The notes beneath the pieces were generated by a model. It ran no database searches. It was given only the letters and a program-made list of their open reading frames with translations, and had not been told where the DNA came from. The position numbers were made by a program, and so were the translations under genes. Positions 1 through 12,939 of a stretch of 64,000 nucleotides of DNA are shown piece after piece; the stretch's first letter is position 1; the number at the start of each line of letters is the position of its first letter. The DNA is from Pohlia nutans (Eukaryota; Streptophyta; Bryopsida; Bryales; Mniaceae): assembly GCA_022496805.1 (NCBI GenBank), contig CM040090.1:18656001-18720000 (forward strand). Direction: 5' to 3'.

Positions 1-1
1 G

Positions 2-2486
2 GAGGTTCCAGCAGGGTACAGTATTCTCTGCCATTATGGGCAGAACAACTCAAGACCTCGAGCGGGTTGGGTTCTAGCTATAAAAGAGAATGGGAGTGGA
101 CCTAAGCCATCGCCACCGAAGCCTTCGTCTTCGTCTTCATCATCAGCCAAGTCGTCACCACCATCGTCACCCAAGTCCTCCCTCAATCCGTTTGCAGGGT
201 TGACGTTGGATTCCAAGGGAGATGATGCAAGTGAGTCTTCCAAGGACATCTTCAATCCGTTTGTGGGAAAACATCTATCTGCAAAAGACATTGAAGCTGA
301 AGCTGACGAGGAAAACATCAATCCTTTTGCACGGGTCGTTGTGGCTCGGGATGAAACTGCACTGGAGCCGACTGTAGTAGCCCAGAATGATACTGCAAGT
401 GAAGCCTCTGGCAGTGATACGAAGACGAGGTCCCTTTCAGATTCAGTGTCCTCTTTGTTACTTCCTTCTTCTGCTTCCCCTGCTTTGAAAAGCCCTTTGG
501 ATTTTAGGCTGATCTGGAAGAGCTCCACCTGGGCTGGCAAGCAAACTGGGAACGCGTCGGTCTGGTTACCCCTTGCACCGGAAGGATATTCAGCCCTGGG
601 ATATCTAGTCACGGATTCTGATGCGAAACCCGATACCACGGAAGTGACGTGTGTGCGCACCGATCTCACAGATACACTAGCAGTGGATAGCAAATTCTTC
701 AGCACAAGTGGATCTGAGATTGTGTTTCCTTTCAGCGTGTGGAGCACGAGGCCAGCCGTGAGAGGAGTGACTGCAGCAGGGGTGAATGTTGGCAGCTTCT
801 TCTGTGCTCGCTCTGACGACGTGGATGCTATCCTGCCCATAGCATGCCTCAAAAACATTTCATTCAAGCTGGATCACATGCCAACAATGGCGCAAGTGCA
901 GTCCATTCAGAAATTCTTTGGACCGACTGTGGTCTTTCACCCGGCTGAGAAGTTTTTGCCAAGTTCCGTAGCCTGGTTCTTTGATGCCGGTGCTATGCTG
1001 TACCATAAGGACTCCAGTATTCCACCCATGGCTATTAAAAGTGACGGCTCGAATTTGCCGCAGGGAGGTTCCAACGATGGAACAATGTGGATTGATCTTC
1101 CTAGAGATGGGAGCCGAGATTCAGTCAAGAAGGGGAATTTGGCGAGTGCTAAGGTGCATCTTCATCTCAAACCGGTATATGGGGCCACTTATACCGACCT
1201 TCAGAGCTGGATTTTTTTCCCGTTCAACGGACCGAGTACTGCAAAGATAGGAAAGGTGAACATTCCTTTGGGACAGGTGGGCGAACATGTGGGCGACTGG
1301 GAGCATTATACTCTCAGGGTCAGCAACTTCACTGGAGGGTTGGAAGCCATTTATTTCTCTCAGCACAGCAAGGGCCAATGGGTGAAGATCTGGGACCTTG
1401 AGTTCACCGATGCCAACAGGCCTTTTGTGTACGTTGCCAAAAACGGTCACCCTTGTTATCCGCACCAGGGAGACCATCTCCAGGGCGATGAGAGACGTGG
1501 AATTGGCTTGCGGAACGACACTGCTCTTAGCACACTTTTGCTCGACTCCTCAGCAAATTTCCAGGTACGTTCCTCTAATTATTTTAGGTCCCATACTCTC
1601 TTGTTCTTAAAGGCCACTGCAGATCTTCAGATACTACAAGATCTATAGTGTCGATCGTGTCAAACTGAAGTCATTTCCACACAAACAGATGATTTGCAGC
1701 AGGGGTCCAATTTTCCTACACTGCAGAAAATACACAGTGGACGCTTAGGGGTTAAAATTTGAACCAACATCATGTGCAACTAGGGGTAAGATAGCAAGCT
1801 TAAAGTAATCCATTGTATTTATGATACATTTGAGGTAACCAGTGTCCAATCCACCTCTCAAAGAGGTAGCTTGAAACCTCATTGTCAAAAAAAAATTTAG
1901 TATGTCACATAGGAGTTATGTAAGCTCCACTTCTTCGTGCCCATTCTTGTTACTTGGATCGATGTAAAGTAGCAAGTGAACAAGACGAGGTAAAACAAAT
2001 TTAAAATGGATTTTTCACCTATCAAAGGGTAGGATTTCTTGTTATCTCGAGCTTGTTGCTGTGACTTGTGCAATCTAAAGTGGCTCTTAATGTACACACT
2101 TTGTTTAACATCGATGAGTGTTCCGTTGAGTTGGTGACGGAAAACAGGGTGAGCTGCTTTTTGTGTGTGTATGTACAGTACACTCCATTCTACTAAGAGG
2201 AATAGTTTTGGTTTATGGACAGGTTTTTTCAGCTGCCTATATGCACGAAAGGGGCGATGCAGAGGCACCAGAAGAGCCAGCGTGGCTGCACTACATGCGG
2301 GAGTGGGGTCCCAAAATCGAGTATGACAGGAAGAAGTACATCGATAAACTGTTGAGCATCTTTCCTGCCAAAATCCGTGACTCTCTGGAAGACGTGTTTG
2401 ACAAACTGCCTGATGAAGTCATGGGCCAAGAAGGTCCAACAGGACCACTTGAGAAAAACATGTGGAACGGTGACGAGAGAAGCTGA
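2..2486 (+). CDS. Vps62/DUF946 family protein, 5' partial, two exons in window
   Basis: The reading frame is already open at the window edge, so the start lies upstream. Exon 2-1564 ends at AG|GTACGT (phase 0), the intron is 1565-2222, and the last exon 2223-2486 ends in TGA. The visible protein is 608 residues. The first residues (ELPAGY-like VPAGYS, GWVLAIKE) and a second WLPLAPEGYSALGYLVT block show the tandem layout of plant DUF946 proteins, which resemble yeast Vps62. Other family marks are GDWEHYTLRVSNF, HPCYPHQGDHLQG, MREWGPKI and, near the end, EEGPTGP-like and WNGDER motifs. A Ser/Pro-rich linker at about residues 36-60 is followed by three NPF tripeptides at visible residues 62, 85 and 107. 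Yeast Vps62 is linked to vacuolar protein sorting; the plant role is poorly known. Family call is sure; the function is inferred. Confidence 0.9.
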
Positions 2487-2684
2487 GGGACCAACATTTG
2501 GCTGGGATGACATTAGTTGCTGCCTGGGATTGTCATGTGTATATCGTCACTTGTTGACGCCCCTAGAATTTGATGATTCTTGGTGGGTTCAATTCTTTCA
2601 AGACGATGCTGCTAGCATTGTGTCAGTTTTTTTATATTAACTGGATGCTTGCATTTGAGTATACCAGTCTTGGCCTGGTAGTAA

Positions 2685-3100
2685 GAGCATGCCCAGCAGT
2701 TCCAGAGAAAAAAAGTCCGCCAAGCATCAATTTGAAGGCCATTTTTATTATGGAGGAATGTAATACAAGAAGTACCCCAGCAACATTCCTGGAGCGAACA
2801 CCAAGGCAACTTATAAAACGAAGATTTTATGAAAATAACTTGATGACCTTGAAACACGGGCCGGTGAATAGTCTTCAAGCTCGTTATTTAATTGTTGATT
2901 GAGCATCTTTGCTTGCTTGGTGTGAGAAATTTGCTTGTGCAAAAGCTTCTCTGGATGGCGGGGAAACTTCAAACTTTGGGTCCCAAAACTATATTTTAGC
3001 GTTGGTGGGTAGTTGCTGGGCCAAACTTCGAAGCAAGTGGAGATGACTACGCCAAATCTTGGTGTTGGTCCCTCCGAATCACCTGCTGTTGGGCATGCTC
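2685..3100. mobile_element. PIF/Harbinger-like MITE with TAA target duplication
   Basis: A 416-bp non-coding element starts GAGCATGCCCAGCAG and ends CTGTTGGGCATGCTC, so the ends are inverted repeats. It is flanked by TAA on both sides (2682-2684 and 3101-3103). The 3-bp TWA target duplication and the GAGCAT-type end are typical of plant PIF/Harbinger MITEs. It lies just past the Vps62-like stop codon, possibly in its 3' UTR. Confidence 0.65.
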
Positions 3101-3126
3101 TAACAAGGTCTCACTAAAATTCAAGG

Positions 3127-3470
3127 ATGTAAGGTAAGGGGTACAGTTGCCGTCAGTTTAAGCATTTGGGTAAATGATAAAAAATTGCATCACATAAAAC
3201 TTCCCCTAAACGTCCCTGCGTCCAAAACTGAACAAATTCAAAGCCTTGTAACTTTCTCATACAACCTTGGATGATTTTCATCCAAGTCACCTTTGAAAAC
3301 CTCTACCAATTACAATGAATCTCTTGTGATGGAGAGCTGTTGATAATATTAGAGAGGCCTCCAACTACAAGCATGTCTAATTTGTTGGGTAGATTTTATG
3401 CTTGCAATGGTCTTCTCATATATTTTTTGCCATTCTTTTCTTGATGTAAACCAACAACTTTACAATCCCA
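3127..3470. repeat. Dispersed repeat fragment, shared with the palindrome centre
   Basis: Sequence from about 3230 to 3420 (CTTTCTCATACAACCTTGG, then GATGGAGAGCTGTTGATA, then TTTGTTGGGTAGATTTTATG) recurs at 51186-51393 and, inverted, at 52490-52690. A 27-bp phrase around CTCATATATTTTTTGCCATT is itself repeated at 3415-3440 and 3482-3508. It is an unclassified interspersed repeat with no coding frame. Confidence 0.6.
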
Positions 3471-4868
3471 TTGTAAAGTTGTTCTCATATATTTTTTGCC
3501 ATTCTTGCCATATTTTGGAATGCACAAAACCACATGCTAACTTCTCCATTTTTGTCCTAATAAGACAATCTCAAAATTCCTTAGACATGTCCCTTTGCTC
3601 GTTCATCCAAATTCATCATCCATTTCTAATCATGAATCAATTTTTGACAGAACCGTAACAAATTATATTGCTGAGATTGTTATGTTTAGTCAACTCTATG
3701 TAATGACACTCCCTTAGGAAGACGAATGAATTTCTATTAGCATTCCTAGGTGTTTTACCAACTTGACTTGTAGAGGTAAGTTGTCCAATTAGATGTGAAA
3801 TAATTTTCAAAAACATGTAAGCATTATGAAATTACAAAGTGTATCATTGAAGAGGGTTAACAACATAACATTGCATACCAATCTAGTGGTCTTCTTCATG
3901 ACTCTTAAAATATTAATCTTAAGTAAAGGATACTATTCATTTCCTCATTTGATGATTTGCAAAGATTCATTATAAAATACAACCTCGACTGAGGAACAAT
4001 TTGAATTTGAAATATAAATGAATGTTGTAGATTTTGAATTTTACATCATATCTATACATTTTATTTGATTTTGATATCCGATTTTATATATAAAATGAAA
4101 TCTTAAACTTTACAAACAAAACATTGACAATTTTTGAGTGCAATTTGTTGGAATGAGTTTGATATGTGACAAATTAAACCTTTGAAGGACCATTGTCCGT
4201 TCAAGGAACAATTGAAAGTTTGAATAGATACCTATAATGTCATATTTTAGTGTACTTTTTTGAAAAAAAAAGAATGACTGTAGATGAATAGACAAGCTCT
4301 ATGGAAATATGATAATTAATTTTCATTTCGTGCAATGAAAAATTTATGTTGCCCTCAATACAATTTTGTTGACATCGTACAACTATGAAAAACATAAAAT
4401 CTCAAAATGATTTTTTTTGAATCACGTTTCATAGATTATGTTAATATATATACATGGAAAGATTTTATTCATTTCATTTGAATAAGTGATGTGAATATTA
4501 TAAAGAGTCTTGTTTTGCGGGCGACAAAAACTCCTTTCTAAACAAATATTGCATAATATTTTTTTGAACTCAATTTTTACACTTTTTCTCAAAAAATATA
4601 GTGATTTAGTAGGATTTGGGTTGTTTGTGGGAACATTCTTGTTGTTCTGACAAGTTTCAATTCCATGTTAGAACAATTAATGATTTGTTATTTCCTTTCA
4701 TCTTGTAACTAAGTCTACTTAAGAATTTTTTAAGTAAAAAAATCAAATTGATTTTTTTCCATAGATTCCCAACTCAGTTTTTTGAGATGAAGAGTCAAAC
4801 TATCAAATTCCATAGTGAAAAAATTCATGAATTCATTTTATATATAAGGAAAATTTTGAACTAAATTC
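3471..4868. other. AT-rich intergenic stretch, no gene seen
   Basis: Very AT-rich sequence without a frame that has splice sites or recognisable motifs. The short frames here translate to low-complexity Phe/Ile/Lys-rich peptides typical of chance frames in AT-rich DNA. Confidence 0.6.
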
Positions 4869-5445
4869 TTAACCCCTAACCGCCCAACCATGCATATTTT
4901 GCATGATGTACAAATTTCATCCGTAGTTTCTCATCCGTCATGCACTTTTTGTGGTGTGATTTTTTTACTGAATTTTTTATGGGAAGTTAGCTTCATATAT
5001 GTATGATCCGATCGAAAAGGAAACAATTTCTGAAAAACATATGCCTCATTTTGTGTTGCAGTGTTTCACCCAAAATCTTGAAGATTTTGGTCTAAAAGTG
5101 TTCTTGAAAAAATACACTATTAAAATCAAGCATCCAAAAAATCTCCAAAAATCAGTACACCTAGAGTACTACATTATAACCCATCACAACAAATTTCATC
5201 CACATATTGTCAATATCTTATTTGTAATTGAATTACAAAATAATTTTTTATTTTACGCTTCAAAATTTATAGAAAAAGATTAGTGATAGCAATCATAGAT
5301 CTAACCGTATAGATAGAATCTAAAATTCAATATGTATAAATGTTATTTATACATCAAGTTCTAAATATTCATATTAAATGCATTTTATAATGCATCTTTG
5401 CAAAACTGCCTAAACTGGACATGGGTGAGGACGTTTAGGGGTTAA
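4869..5445. mobile_element. TTAA-flanked TIR element, subfamily A copy 1
   Basis: The element begins TTAACCCCTAACCGCCC and ends GACGTTTAGGGGTTAA, so CCCCTAA-type inverted ends sit directly inside TTAA on both sides. A short palindrome (CATGCATATTTTGCATG) lies near the left end. A longer relative with the same order of sequence is at 59315-60011, and truncated relatives lie at 7960-8143, 8321-8480 and 39134-39515. No transposase frame is present, so it is non-autonomous. TTAA targets and CCC-type ends recall the piggyBac superfamily; that assignment is an inference. Confidence 0.6.
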
Positions 5446-7439
5446 AACACTTTGATAATATATAAATGAAATTTATCAATCGTAAGTAATTTTTAAAGAA
5501 TAATTTTCAAAATAATAATTTTTTTGATAAATAATTATTTAAAGAATTTATGAAAGTAAGATGTGAATGAAAATTAAGTTGCTTCATGTTGAAAAGATGA
5601 ATCACTTTTGTATGTCATGCATTTTTAGAAAAGTGACAACATAAGGCAAGTTAAGATCCTTCCCTTTTGACTCTCTAAAAATTACAATTCCTCTCGTAAA
5701 CACCAAATCACGTATAATTAAGTGAAGTTGAAAATTTGTAACTCTGTCACTTCGAACATGTTGATTTTCATAATAATCCTAAAATTGTGCCTCTTTGCAC
5801 AAAATGTTATTCTAAATGTGTTTATTTGTATTAAATCTCAAGATTCAATCCAAGATAACACGTGTATTTGTGCACATCTATGTCAAGTGCTATGTAGGAA
5901 ATAATCTAACAACATTCACATCAAATCTTAAGGTACAACCTTGCCAAGATATATGTCTTTTTTTTATTCAAATCCTTCTACCTAGTTAAAGATAGGAACA
6001 AACACCTACATAATACAATTTTCTTTATTTTTTTATTTTTAATTTTGTGGGAAAAAAAACAATCAAACAAAGGTGTAATCCTTGAATTGACATTGAAGTT
6101 CTAAGGTCAATGTTAAATCCAAGTTACCTTAGAAGTTGAATTTGGACAAATAGACCAAAGGAGAGCACAAAGAGAGTAAATTAAATTGTACTTGTTCATC
6201 ACCAATTCATGAAAAATATAGTGAGTGAAAGTATGCCTCTTTGTCACGTTTATTGTGAAGGGGTGATTATTAAAGCATGTAATTTCAACTCTATTGTTAA
6301 CATTTGAAAATGCATTTAATCTTAATATTGACGTGACAATATAGTATTTACAAGAATAAGATTTGTGGTTTATAAAATCTTATGTGTAGGCCCAAATGTT
6401 GGAATTGACACATTAGGAGAAATGTGGGGTCCCAAAGGGACTAAACACCCCGTGTTAAATGAACTAGCTGCCCAAACACCCCTCTTTTTGTAAAACCATT
6501 AGCGAAGGTCGCTGCCCACTGACAGTGTCGGAAGTCGCAGTGCTGGCAGCGTCAATTTGGCTCTACCCACAGAACTGCACTACTGGCACCGTCGTGACAC
6601 CATTGGTGCCAGCGTGTAAAGCGTGCGGACAACCCTCAAATTTTCAGCACGTGCCAAAACAAAAGGCCCCTTTGGGACCCAGATTTCACCTAATGTAGAA
6701 AAGAATCCTCTTTCTGAAATGGTGACATGGTTGGTTTTCCTCACGATAGCCAAGATTACAAATTTAAAACCAACAATCAACACCGACAAAAATATAATTT
6801 GGTTTCGAAAAAGTATCCAATCTGAAGCCAAGATTATTACACCCCTTTTTTGTGGATCCCATAGAACTCTAGTAAAGTGAAGCTGGATGGGACGATGGGT
6901 ATTGAAAATATACTTTTGGAAAGAAGATTGATATTGGATTTGAGGTTTTATCCTTGTCATATTTGATCTTTACCTTGAGCATCTTAAATCTAATATGAGA
7001 CCACATTCTAGAATCCTTTAAAAGGGCCAATTTGGTGATGAGTTTCTTCAATTGTGGTAAATTTGAGGGAAACAAAAACAAATGGATATAGTTGGTTGTC
7101 TTCTAAGGTAAAGGAGTGTTAGTTATATTCGATGGATTTGGATCATTAAAGAAGGCCTTCATATTCAATAATTTTTTTGACATGTTAGGATTGGAAAAAA
7201 TTGGGTTTTAATGAGAATATGCTTGGATATTTTCATTGCGAGTAAACTTGCCATGTTAGGATTGAATAGATTAAGGTATTCATAAGAATATGCTAGATTA
7301 TTTAATTTCCGGTAGACTTGCAATGTTAGAATTAGATAAATTAGAGTTTTCGATATGAGAATATGCCATAACATTCAATAGCATTTATACCCTGTACATC
7401 AATTTGAATGGAACACCACGTGTCCTATCACCAACTGCT

Positions 7440-7930
7440 ATAAACTTGTTGATAAGAATATATTGCACCGTCTACTCTAGAGCCAAGGCATAAACACTTC
7501 ATACTATTGGATGTCATTTCAAACAGATGGCAGGCAAATTGTACAGGGAATCAGATCAAACAAGCAGGGAGTTACTTGTGCCTTTTGCATAACATTCAGA
7601 CAATGGCTTTCATGACCAGTGCCTTTGCTGCGTGCACACTGCTTATCACCTTGACAGAGCCTCCACTTGTCCACTAAACTCGTCATGAAGCAATGTTGGG
7701 TGTGGAATATTCCATACCATCTACTCTACATGCTATTGAATGTTATATGTGCAATCGTAGTGACCAACACCTACCACCTGTCGAACCCCTATTGGCTGAT
7801 GTCTGTAGCAACCTAACTAGTCACGGAGGGCCACAGTTTGGGGGTGGAGTTATTATTTATTAGCTCGCTCTCTCTCTCTCTCTCTCTCACCCATCCCAAT
7901 TCTAGCTGCTTTGCGGCTTCTAAAATCTTT
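7440..7930 (+). promoter_or_regulatory. Promoter-like module 1 (orphan)
   Basis: This diverged copy of the peptide-gene promoter holds GTCACGGAGGGCCACAGTTT, then TATTATTTATTAGCTCG and a long CT microsatellite (about 7866-7889), then ACCCATCCCAATTCTAGCTG. A CACGTG core lies just upstream near 7420. No peptide-coding sequence follows. Confidence 0.5.
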
Positions 7931-7959
7931 GATATTTTTGGTAGAACAATGTGGCACAA

Positions 7960-8143
7960 AATGAATCATAAATAATTCAATAATCATCTTTGATCCAATC
8001 GGATCACACATCCATGAACCTAACTTCCTATAAAAAATTTAGTCAAAAGTCCATCCTGCAAAAAATGCATGATGGATGAGAAAACACAGTTTGTGTGTAT
8101 GTACATCAAGCAAAAAATGCTTGATTTGGCAGTTAGGGGTTAA
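7960..8143. repeat. Subfamily A end fragment, inverted
   Basis: This is the reverse complement of the left end of the elements at 4869 and 59315: AATGCATGATGGATGAGAAA, then GGCAGTTAGGGGTTAA. The other end is missing. A second truncated piece, matching the opposite end, begins at 8321 with AACCCCTAAACGCCC. Confidence 0.55.
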
Positions 8144-8320
8144 TATTTTTGAATTTTTTTTTTTGTTTAAATTTTTTAATTCATAATTTTAATTAGGATA
8201 CTTTTGAACAAAATTCTTTAAAACTATTTGTACAATATAAATACAATTTATAAATCACTCATGGGTAATTTTTAAAGATGAACTTTGGGAATACAACTTT
8301 TTGTTTGATCAATAATTACT

Positions 8321-8480
8321 CAACCCCTAAACGCCCACAACCCTTTTCAAATTTGACGAATTGGAGAGATAACTAAGAGGGATATTTTGAACTTGATACA
8401 TAAATAAGAGTTGTACATTATGAATTTTAGATTCAATCTGTACATAGTTATAGTTATATTTATGATTGCAATCACCAACA
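8321..8480. repeat. Subfamily A end fragment, second piece
   Basis: It begins AACCCCTAAACGCCCACAAC and continues with sequence inverted relative to the right part of the copy at 59315-60011 (ACTTGATACATAAATAAGAG, GTACATTATGAATTTTAG). It is truncated. Confidence 0.5.
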
Positions 8481-9859
8481 TTTTGTATTAAAGAGATAAA
8501 GATCCCTCCCTTTTGTCTCTCCAAGCATTACAATTTTTTTCAGTAAAAACCTTGTAATACCCAAATTACTTATAATTAAGAGGAGTTGTAAATTTGTAAC
8601 TTTCACTTCTATCATATTGACTGTCAAAACAATATCATCTTGAAATTGTGTCTATTTGCTCAAAAATTTATAAGAAATCACTAAATGTATGTATTTGACA
8701 TACCAAATCTCAAGATTCAATCTAAGATAAGACATGTGCTTGTGCCCACTCATTCATGCCAAATGCTAGGATATAATCTAATAAGAGGGAAATATTTGCA
8801 CCTATTCACATCAAATGTTAAGGTACAACCTAGCTGAGATAGATGTCTTTTTTCTTCAAATCCTACTACCTAGTTAAGAACAAGGACAAATACCTCTCTA
8901 ATGCACAACGGTTTTATTTTATTTTTTTAATTTTGTGGAAAAAATAAGTCAAACATGTTCAAAGGCCCATGTTAAATCCAATCCTTTAGAACTTGAATGT
9001 AGAAAATTGAACCAAACAAGAGGACAAAGAGAGTAAATTAAATTGTTTTGTTCATTACTAATTTATGAAAAATATAGTGAGTGAAACTATGTTTTTATGT
9101 CAAGTTTATTGTGAAAGGGTTGATCATTAAAGGATGTAATTTCAATTATATTTTTAACATTTGAGATTTTATTTAATTGTAATATATTGATGTCATAAAT
9201 TCATATTAACAAGTATACAATTTTTCGTTTATTAAATCAGTTATGTATAGGCCCAATGTTGGAATTGACATAGAAAAACAGTCTTATTTTTGAAACGGAC
9301 ATGGTTGGTTTTCTCAAGACGACTACTAACATCATAAATTTAAAAGTTAAAACGAATGATAAATTGATATTGAGTATATATGTTTTTGGAAAGTAGAACG
9401 ATATTGGAGTTCAATTTATATTCTTATCTTTTCTTTACCTAAAGCATCTCAAATCCATCAGGAGTCCACATTAAAGAATCCTTTGACCAATACCTGCCTC
9501 TCAAGTGGTTAAAGACATAAAGCTCAATATTTTAAAACGCTCAATTTTGTGACGTGCTTCTGCAATTGCGGTATACAAGATTAAGAAATTAAAAACAAAA
9601 AAAAAAATGGATATGGTTGATTGTCTTCTAAGGTACGAGGGTGTTATATTGAATGGGTTTGAATAGATAATCTTCACCTCAACTGTATTTTTCCATGTTA
9701 AGATTGGATAGATTAGATTTTAATGAGAATTATTTTGCTTAATTACTTTCATTTTGGATAGACTTACCATGTTAAAATCTAGTTTAGAATTGAACAAATT
9801 ACGCTATTATGAGAATATGCCATAGCATTCAATAACCTTCATGCCCTATGCTTAGTGCC

Positions 9860-10440
9860 CTATGCCCTATGCGCTATGCCCTATGCTTCATTCACATTGT
9901 ACACATCAATTTGAGACCCCAGCTGTCCAATCACCTTTGATGGAGTCTTGTTGGTTAACCTTAAAGTGTGCAACATGCTATTTAACCTACTCTAGAGGCA
10001 AGACAGAACCACGTCATGGCACTACTGATTGTTCTGGCTTGAATATTCACAACTATCATTTTCATTTCTAGTAGAGTGCTAGACGGGAGGCCAATTGTCA
10101 AGAGAATCAAACCAAACCTTTTGACTGCAATCCTAGTGATCCACACCTCAAACCTGTTGACCTCCTATTGGCTAGTGACTATAGCAGCCTTGCTAATACG
10201 TATTGGTCACGGAGGGCCACAGTTTGGGGCGGAGTTAGTATTTATTAGCTTGCTCGCTCTTTCTCTCTCAACCATCATTCCCAGTTCCAGCTGCTTTGCA
10301 GCTTCTGCTATGAGACTCTGGGCTACCGATCTTTCTATGCCAGCCGACCTGCAGAACAAGAGGCAAGCGATGATTGCTTTTTCTTTTGGTTGCTTCTATC
10401 CGGTTGCTTCGATCAATTCCCGGGTTGCAAAACGATTTAT
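9860..10440 (+). promoter_or_regulatory. Promoter/5'UTR module 2 (orphan)
   Basis: Copy of the peptide-gene upstream region: CACGTCATGGCAC (ACGTCA, a bZIP-type core), TATTGGTCACGGAGGGCCAC (an inverted CCAAT box), TAGTATTTATTAGC, a CT-rich leader, and the 5'UTR phrase GAACAAGAGGCAAGCG. It stops just after CAATTCCCGGGTTGC without reaching a peptide start codon. Confidence 0.55.
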
Positions 10441-10854
10441 TTCATTTATTTTGTGGAAAAAAAAAAAGTTAAACATGTTCAAAGGCCCATGTTCAATCCA
10501 ATCATTAAAACTTGAATGAAGATAATTAAACCAAACAAGGGAACAAAGAGAGTAAATGAAATTGTACTTTTTCATTACCAATACATGAAAAATATAGTGA
10601 GTGAAACTATGTTTTTTTTATCAAGTTTATTGTGAAGGGTTGATCATTAAGGGATGTAATTTCAACTACATTTTAAAACTTTTGAAACTTTATTTAATTG
10701 TTATATATTGATGTGATGAATTAGTATTAACAAGGATAAAATTTGTCGTTTATTACTTTCATTTCAAGTAGACTTGGCATGTTAGAATCCCAGTTAGAAT
10801 TGAATAAATTAGGATATATATGGAAATATGCCATAGCATTGAGTAACCTTCATG

Positions 10855-11410
10855 CCCTTTGCTTCTCCTTCATTCACTCTGTACACATCGATTTGAGTCC
10901 CCAGCTGTCCAATCACCTTTGATGAAGTCTTGTTGGGTAACCCTAAAGTGTGGAATAAGCTATTCAACCTACTCTAGAGGGAAGACAGAACCACGTCATG
11001 GCACTATTGACTGTTATGGCTCGAATATTCACAACTATCATTTTCATTTCCGGTAGAGTGCTAGACGAGACATCTAAAGGCAAATAGTTGTCCACACAAT
11101 CAAACCAAACGATTTGAGTGCAACGTGATGCACTCCTACTGCCTAGTAATTGTAGCAGCCTTGCTAATACGTATTGGTCACGGAGGGCCACAGTTTGGGG
11201 CGGAGTGAGTATTTATTAGCTCGCTCGCTCTCTCTCTCACCCATCCCAATTCCACCTGCTTTGCGGCTTCTTCTGCTAAAACACTCGAGGCTACCGATCT
11301 CTCTATGTTGGTCGACCTACAGAACAAGAGGCAAGTGATGATTGCTTTTTGTTTTGGTTGCTTCTATCAGGTTGCTTCGATGGATTCCCGGGTTGCAAAA
11401 CAATTTGTTT
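10855..11410 (+). promoter_or_regulatory. Promoter/5'UTR module 3 (orphan)
   Basis: Close relative of module 2 with the same ordered signals: CCACGTCATGGCAC, TATTGGTCACGGAGGGCCAC, GAGTATTTATTAGC, CT run, GAACAAGAGGCAAGTG. It is truncated at the same 5'UTR position, after GATTCCCGGGTTGC. No coding copy follows. Confidence 0.55.
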
Positions 11411-11995
11411 CATTTATTTTGAGGAAAAAAAAGTTAAACATGTTCAAAGGCCCATGTTAAAACCAATCCTTAGAACTTGAATGAAGACAATTGAATTAAA
11501 CGAGAGGACAAAGAGAGTAAATCAAATTGTATTTTTTCATTACCAATATATGAAAATTATAGTGAGACTATGATTTTTTGTCAGAGAAAATTATAGTGAG
11601 ACTATTATATATGAAACTATGTTTTTTTGTCAAGTTTATTGTGAAGGGTTGATCATTAAGGGATGTAATTTCAACTACATTTTTAAACTTTTGAAACTTT
11701 ATTTAATTGTTATATATTGATGTGATGAATTAGTATTAACAAAGATAAAATTTGTCGTTTATTAAATCTTATGTGTGGGCCCAATGTTGGAATTGACATG
11801 GAAAAAAACCTTATTTTTGAAACGGACATGGTTTTCCTTCACAACAAATAACATCATAAATTTCAAAGTTAAAACAAATGATAGATGGACATTCAGTATA
11901 TATTTTTGGAAAGTAGAATGATATTAGATTTTAGGTTATATCCTTGTCTTATCTAATCCTCACTTTAAGCATCTCAAATCCACCACAAGTCCACA

Positions 11996-12548
11996 TTAAC
12001 CCCTAAAAGCCCGAGGGGTATTGGACAATAACATAGGTCTGTTGTAATTATGCCTTCCATGTGTTTAGTGAAGTTTGGTTCAATAGACAAAATGTAGGGC
12101 ATCATTTCTACAAATTATCCATACGGTCAAACTTCCAAAAATAACTTTAGATAATTTTTAATGAATTTAAAAGCATTGACCTTTGAAAATTTGTATAAAT
12201 TCTAATTTTCACTTTTAGAGTTTAAAATTTAGTGTGAATGATTGGTTAATTTTGGTTTATCTATTGTAAACTTCAAAAAAGCAAAAGAAATGATGGAGGG
12301 AGCATCACCACTTTCTCCAAATAGCAACTTTTGTACCAGTAAGACAATGTTGAAGTGATTAACTTTGAAAAATTCTCCCGGATGGAGTTTAACTTGGATT
12401 GACATAACTCAAATTTGGGTAGAAAAGTAGACGTGATTTAGTATTTTAAAATACTTTTTATTTTTCTAAAAAAATCTTTTTTATTACAGGCCACCCGTTC
12501 GATTCGGGTAGCGACCAGAAAATGGTCGTTTGGGCGTTTAGGGGTTAA
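11996..12548. mobile_element. TTAA-flanked TIR element, subfamily B copy 1
   Basis: Starts TTAACCCCTAAAAGCCCG and ends GTTTGGGCGTTTAGGGGTTAA less its first base. A second copy at 27003-27552 shares the interior phrases GTGAAGTTTGGTTCAA-like, TCCATACGGTCAAACTT-like and GAGTTTAACTTGGATTGACA-like, and the terminal AAAATGGTCGTT. It is about 550 bp and non-coding. It is inserted within the last AT-rich unit of the promoter array, and the flanking array sequence resumes after it. Confidence 0.65.
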
Positions 12549-12939
12549 AGAATCCTTTGACCAATATCCACCCATCAAAATAATGTTTAAAGTCTTAAAG
12601 CTCAATCTTTTAAAACTCTCAATTTAGTGATGTGCTTCTTCAATTGCAAGAAGCAAGATAAACATAAATAAAAACAAAAACAAAGTTGATATGGTTGGTT
12701 GTCTTCTAAGGTAAAAGAGATTTAATATAGTGAATGGGTTTGAATAGATGATCATCACCTCAACTATATTTTGCCATGTTAAGATTGAATAGATAAGGGT
12801 TTTAATGAGAATTTGCTTTATTACTTTCATTTCGAGTAAACTTGGCATGTTAGTCAGAATCCCAGTTAGGATTGAATAAATTAGGGTATATGTGAGAATA
12901 TGCCATAGCATTCAGTAACCTTTATGTCCTTTGCTTCTC

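Noticed and set aside
34..867. 277-codon minus-strand frame
   Set aside because: Antisense to the Vps62-like exon and rich in Ser/Glu/Asp runs that mirror its Ser/Pro codons; no motif.
10076..10519. 147-codon frame in promoter module 2
   Set aside because: It spans a promoter-like repeat and a microsatellite; the other modules do not keep the frame.
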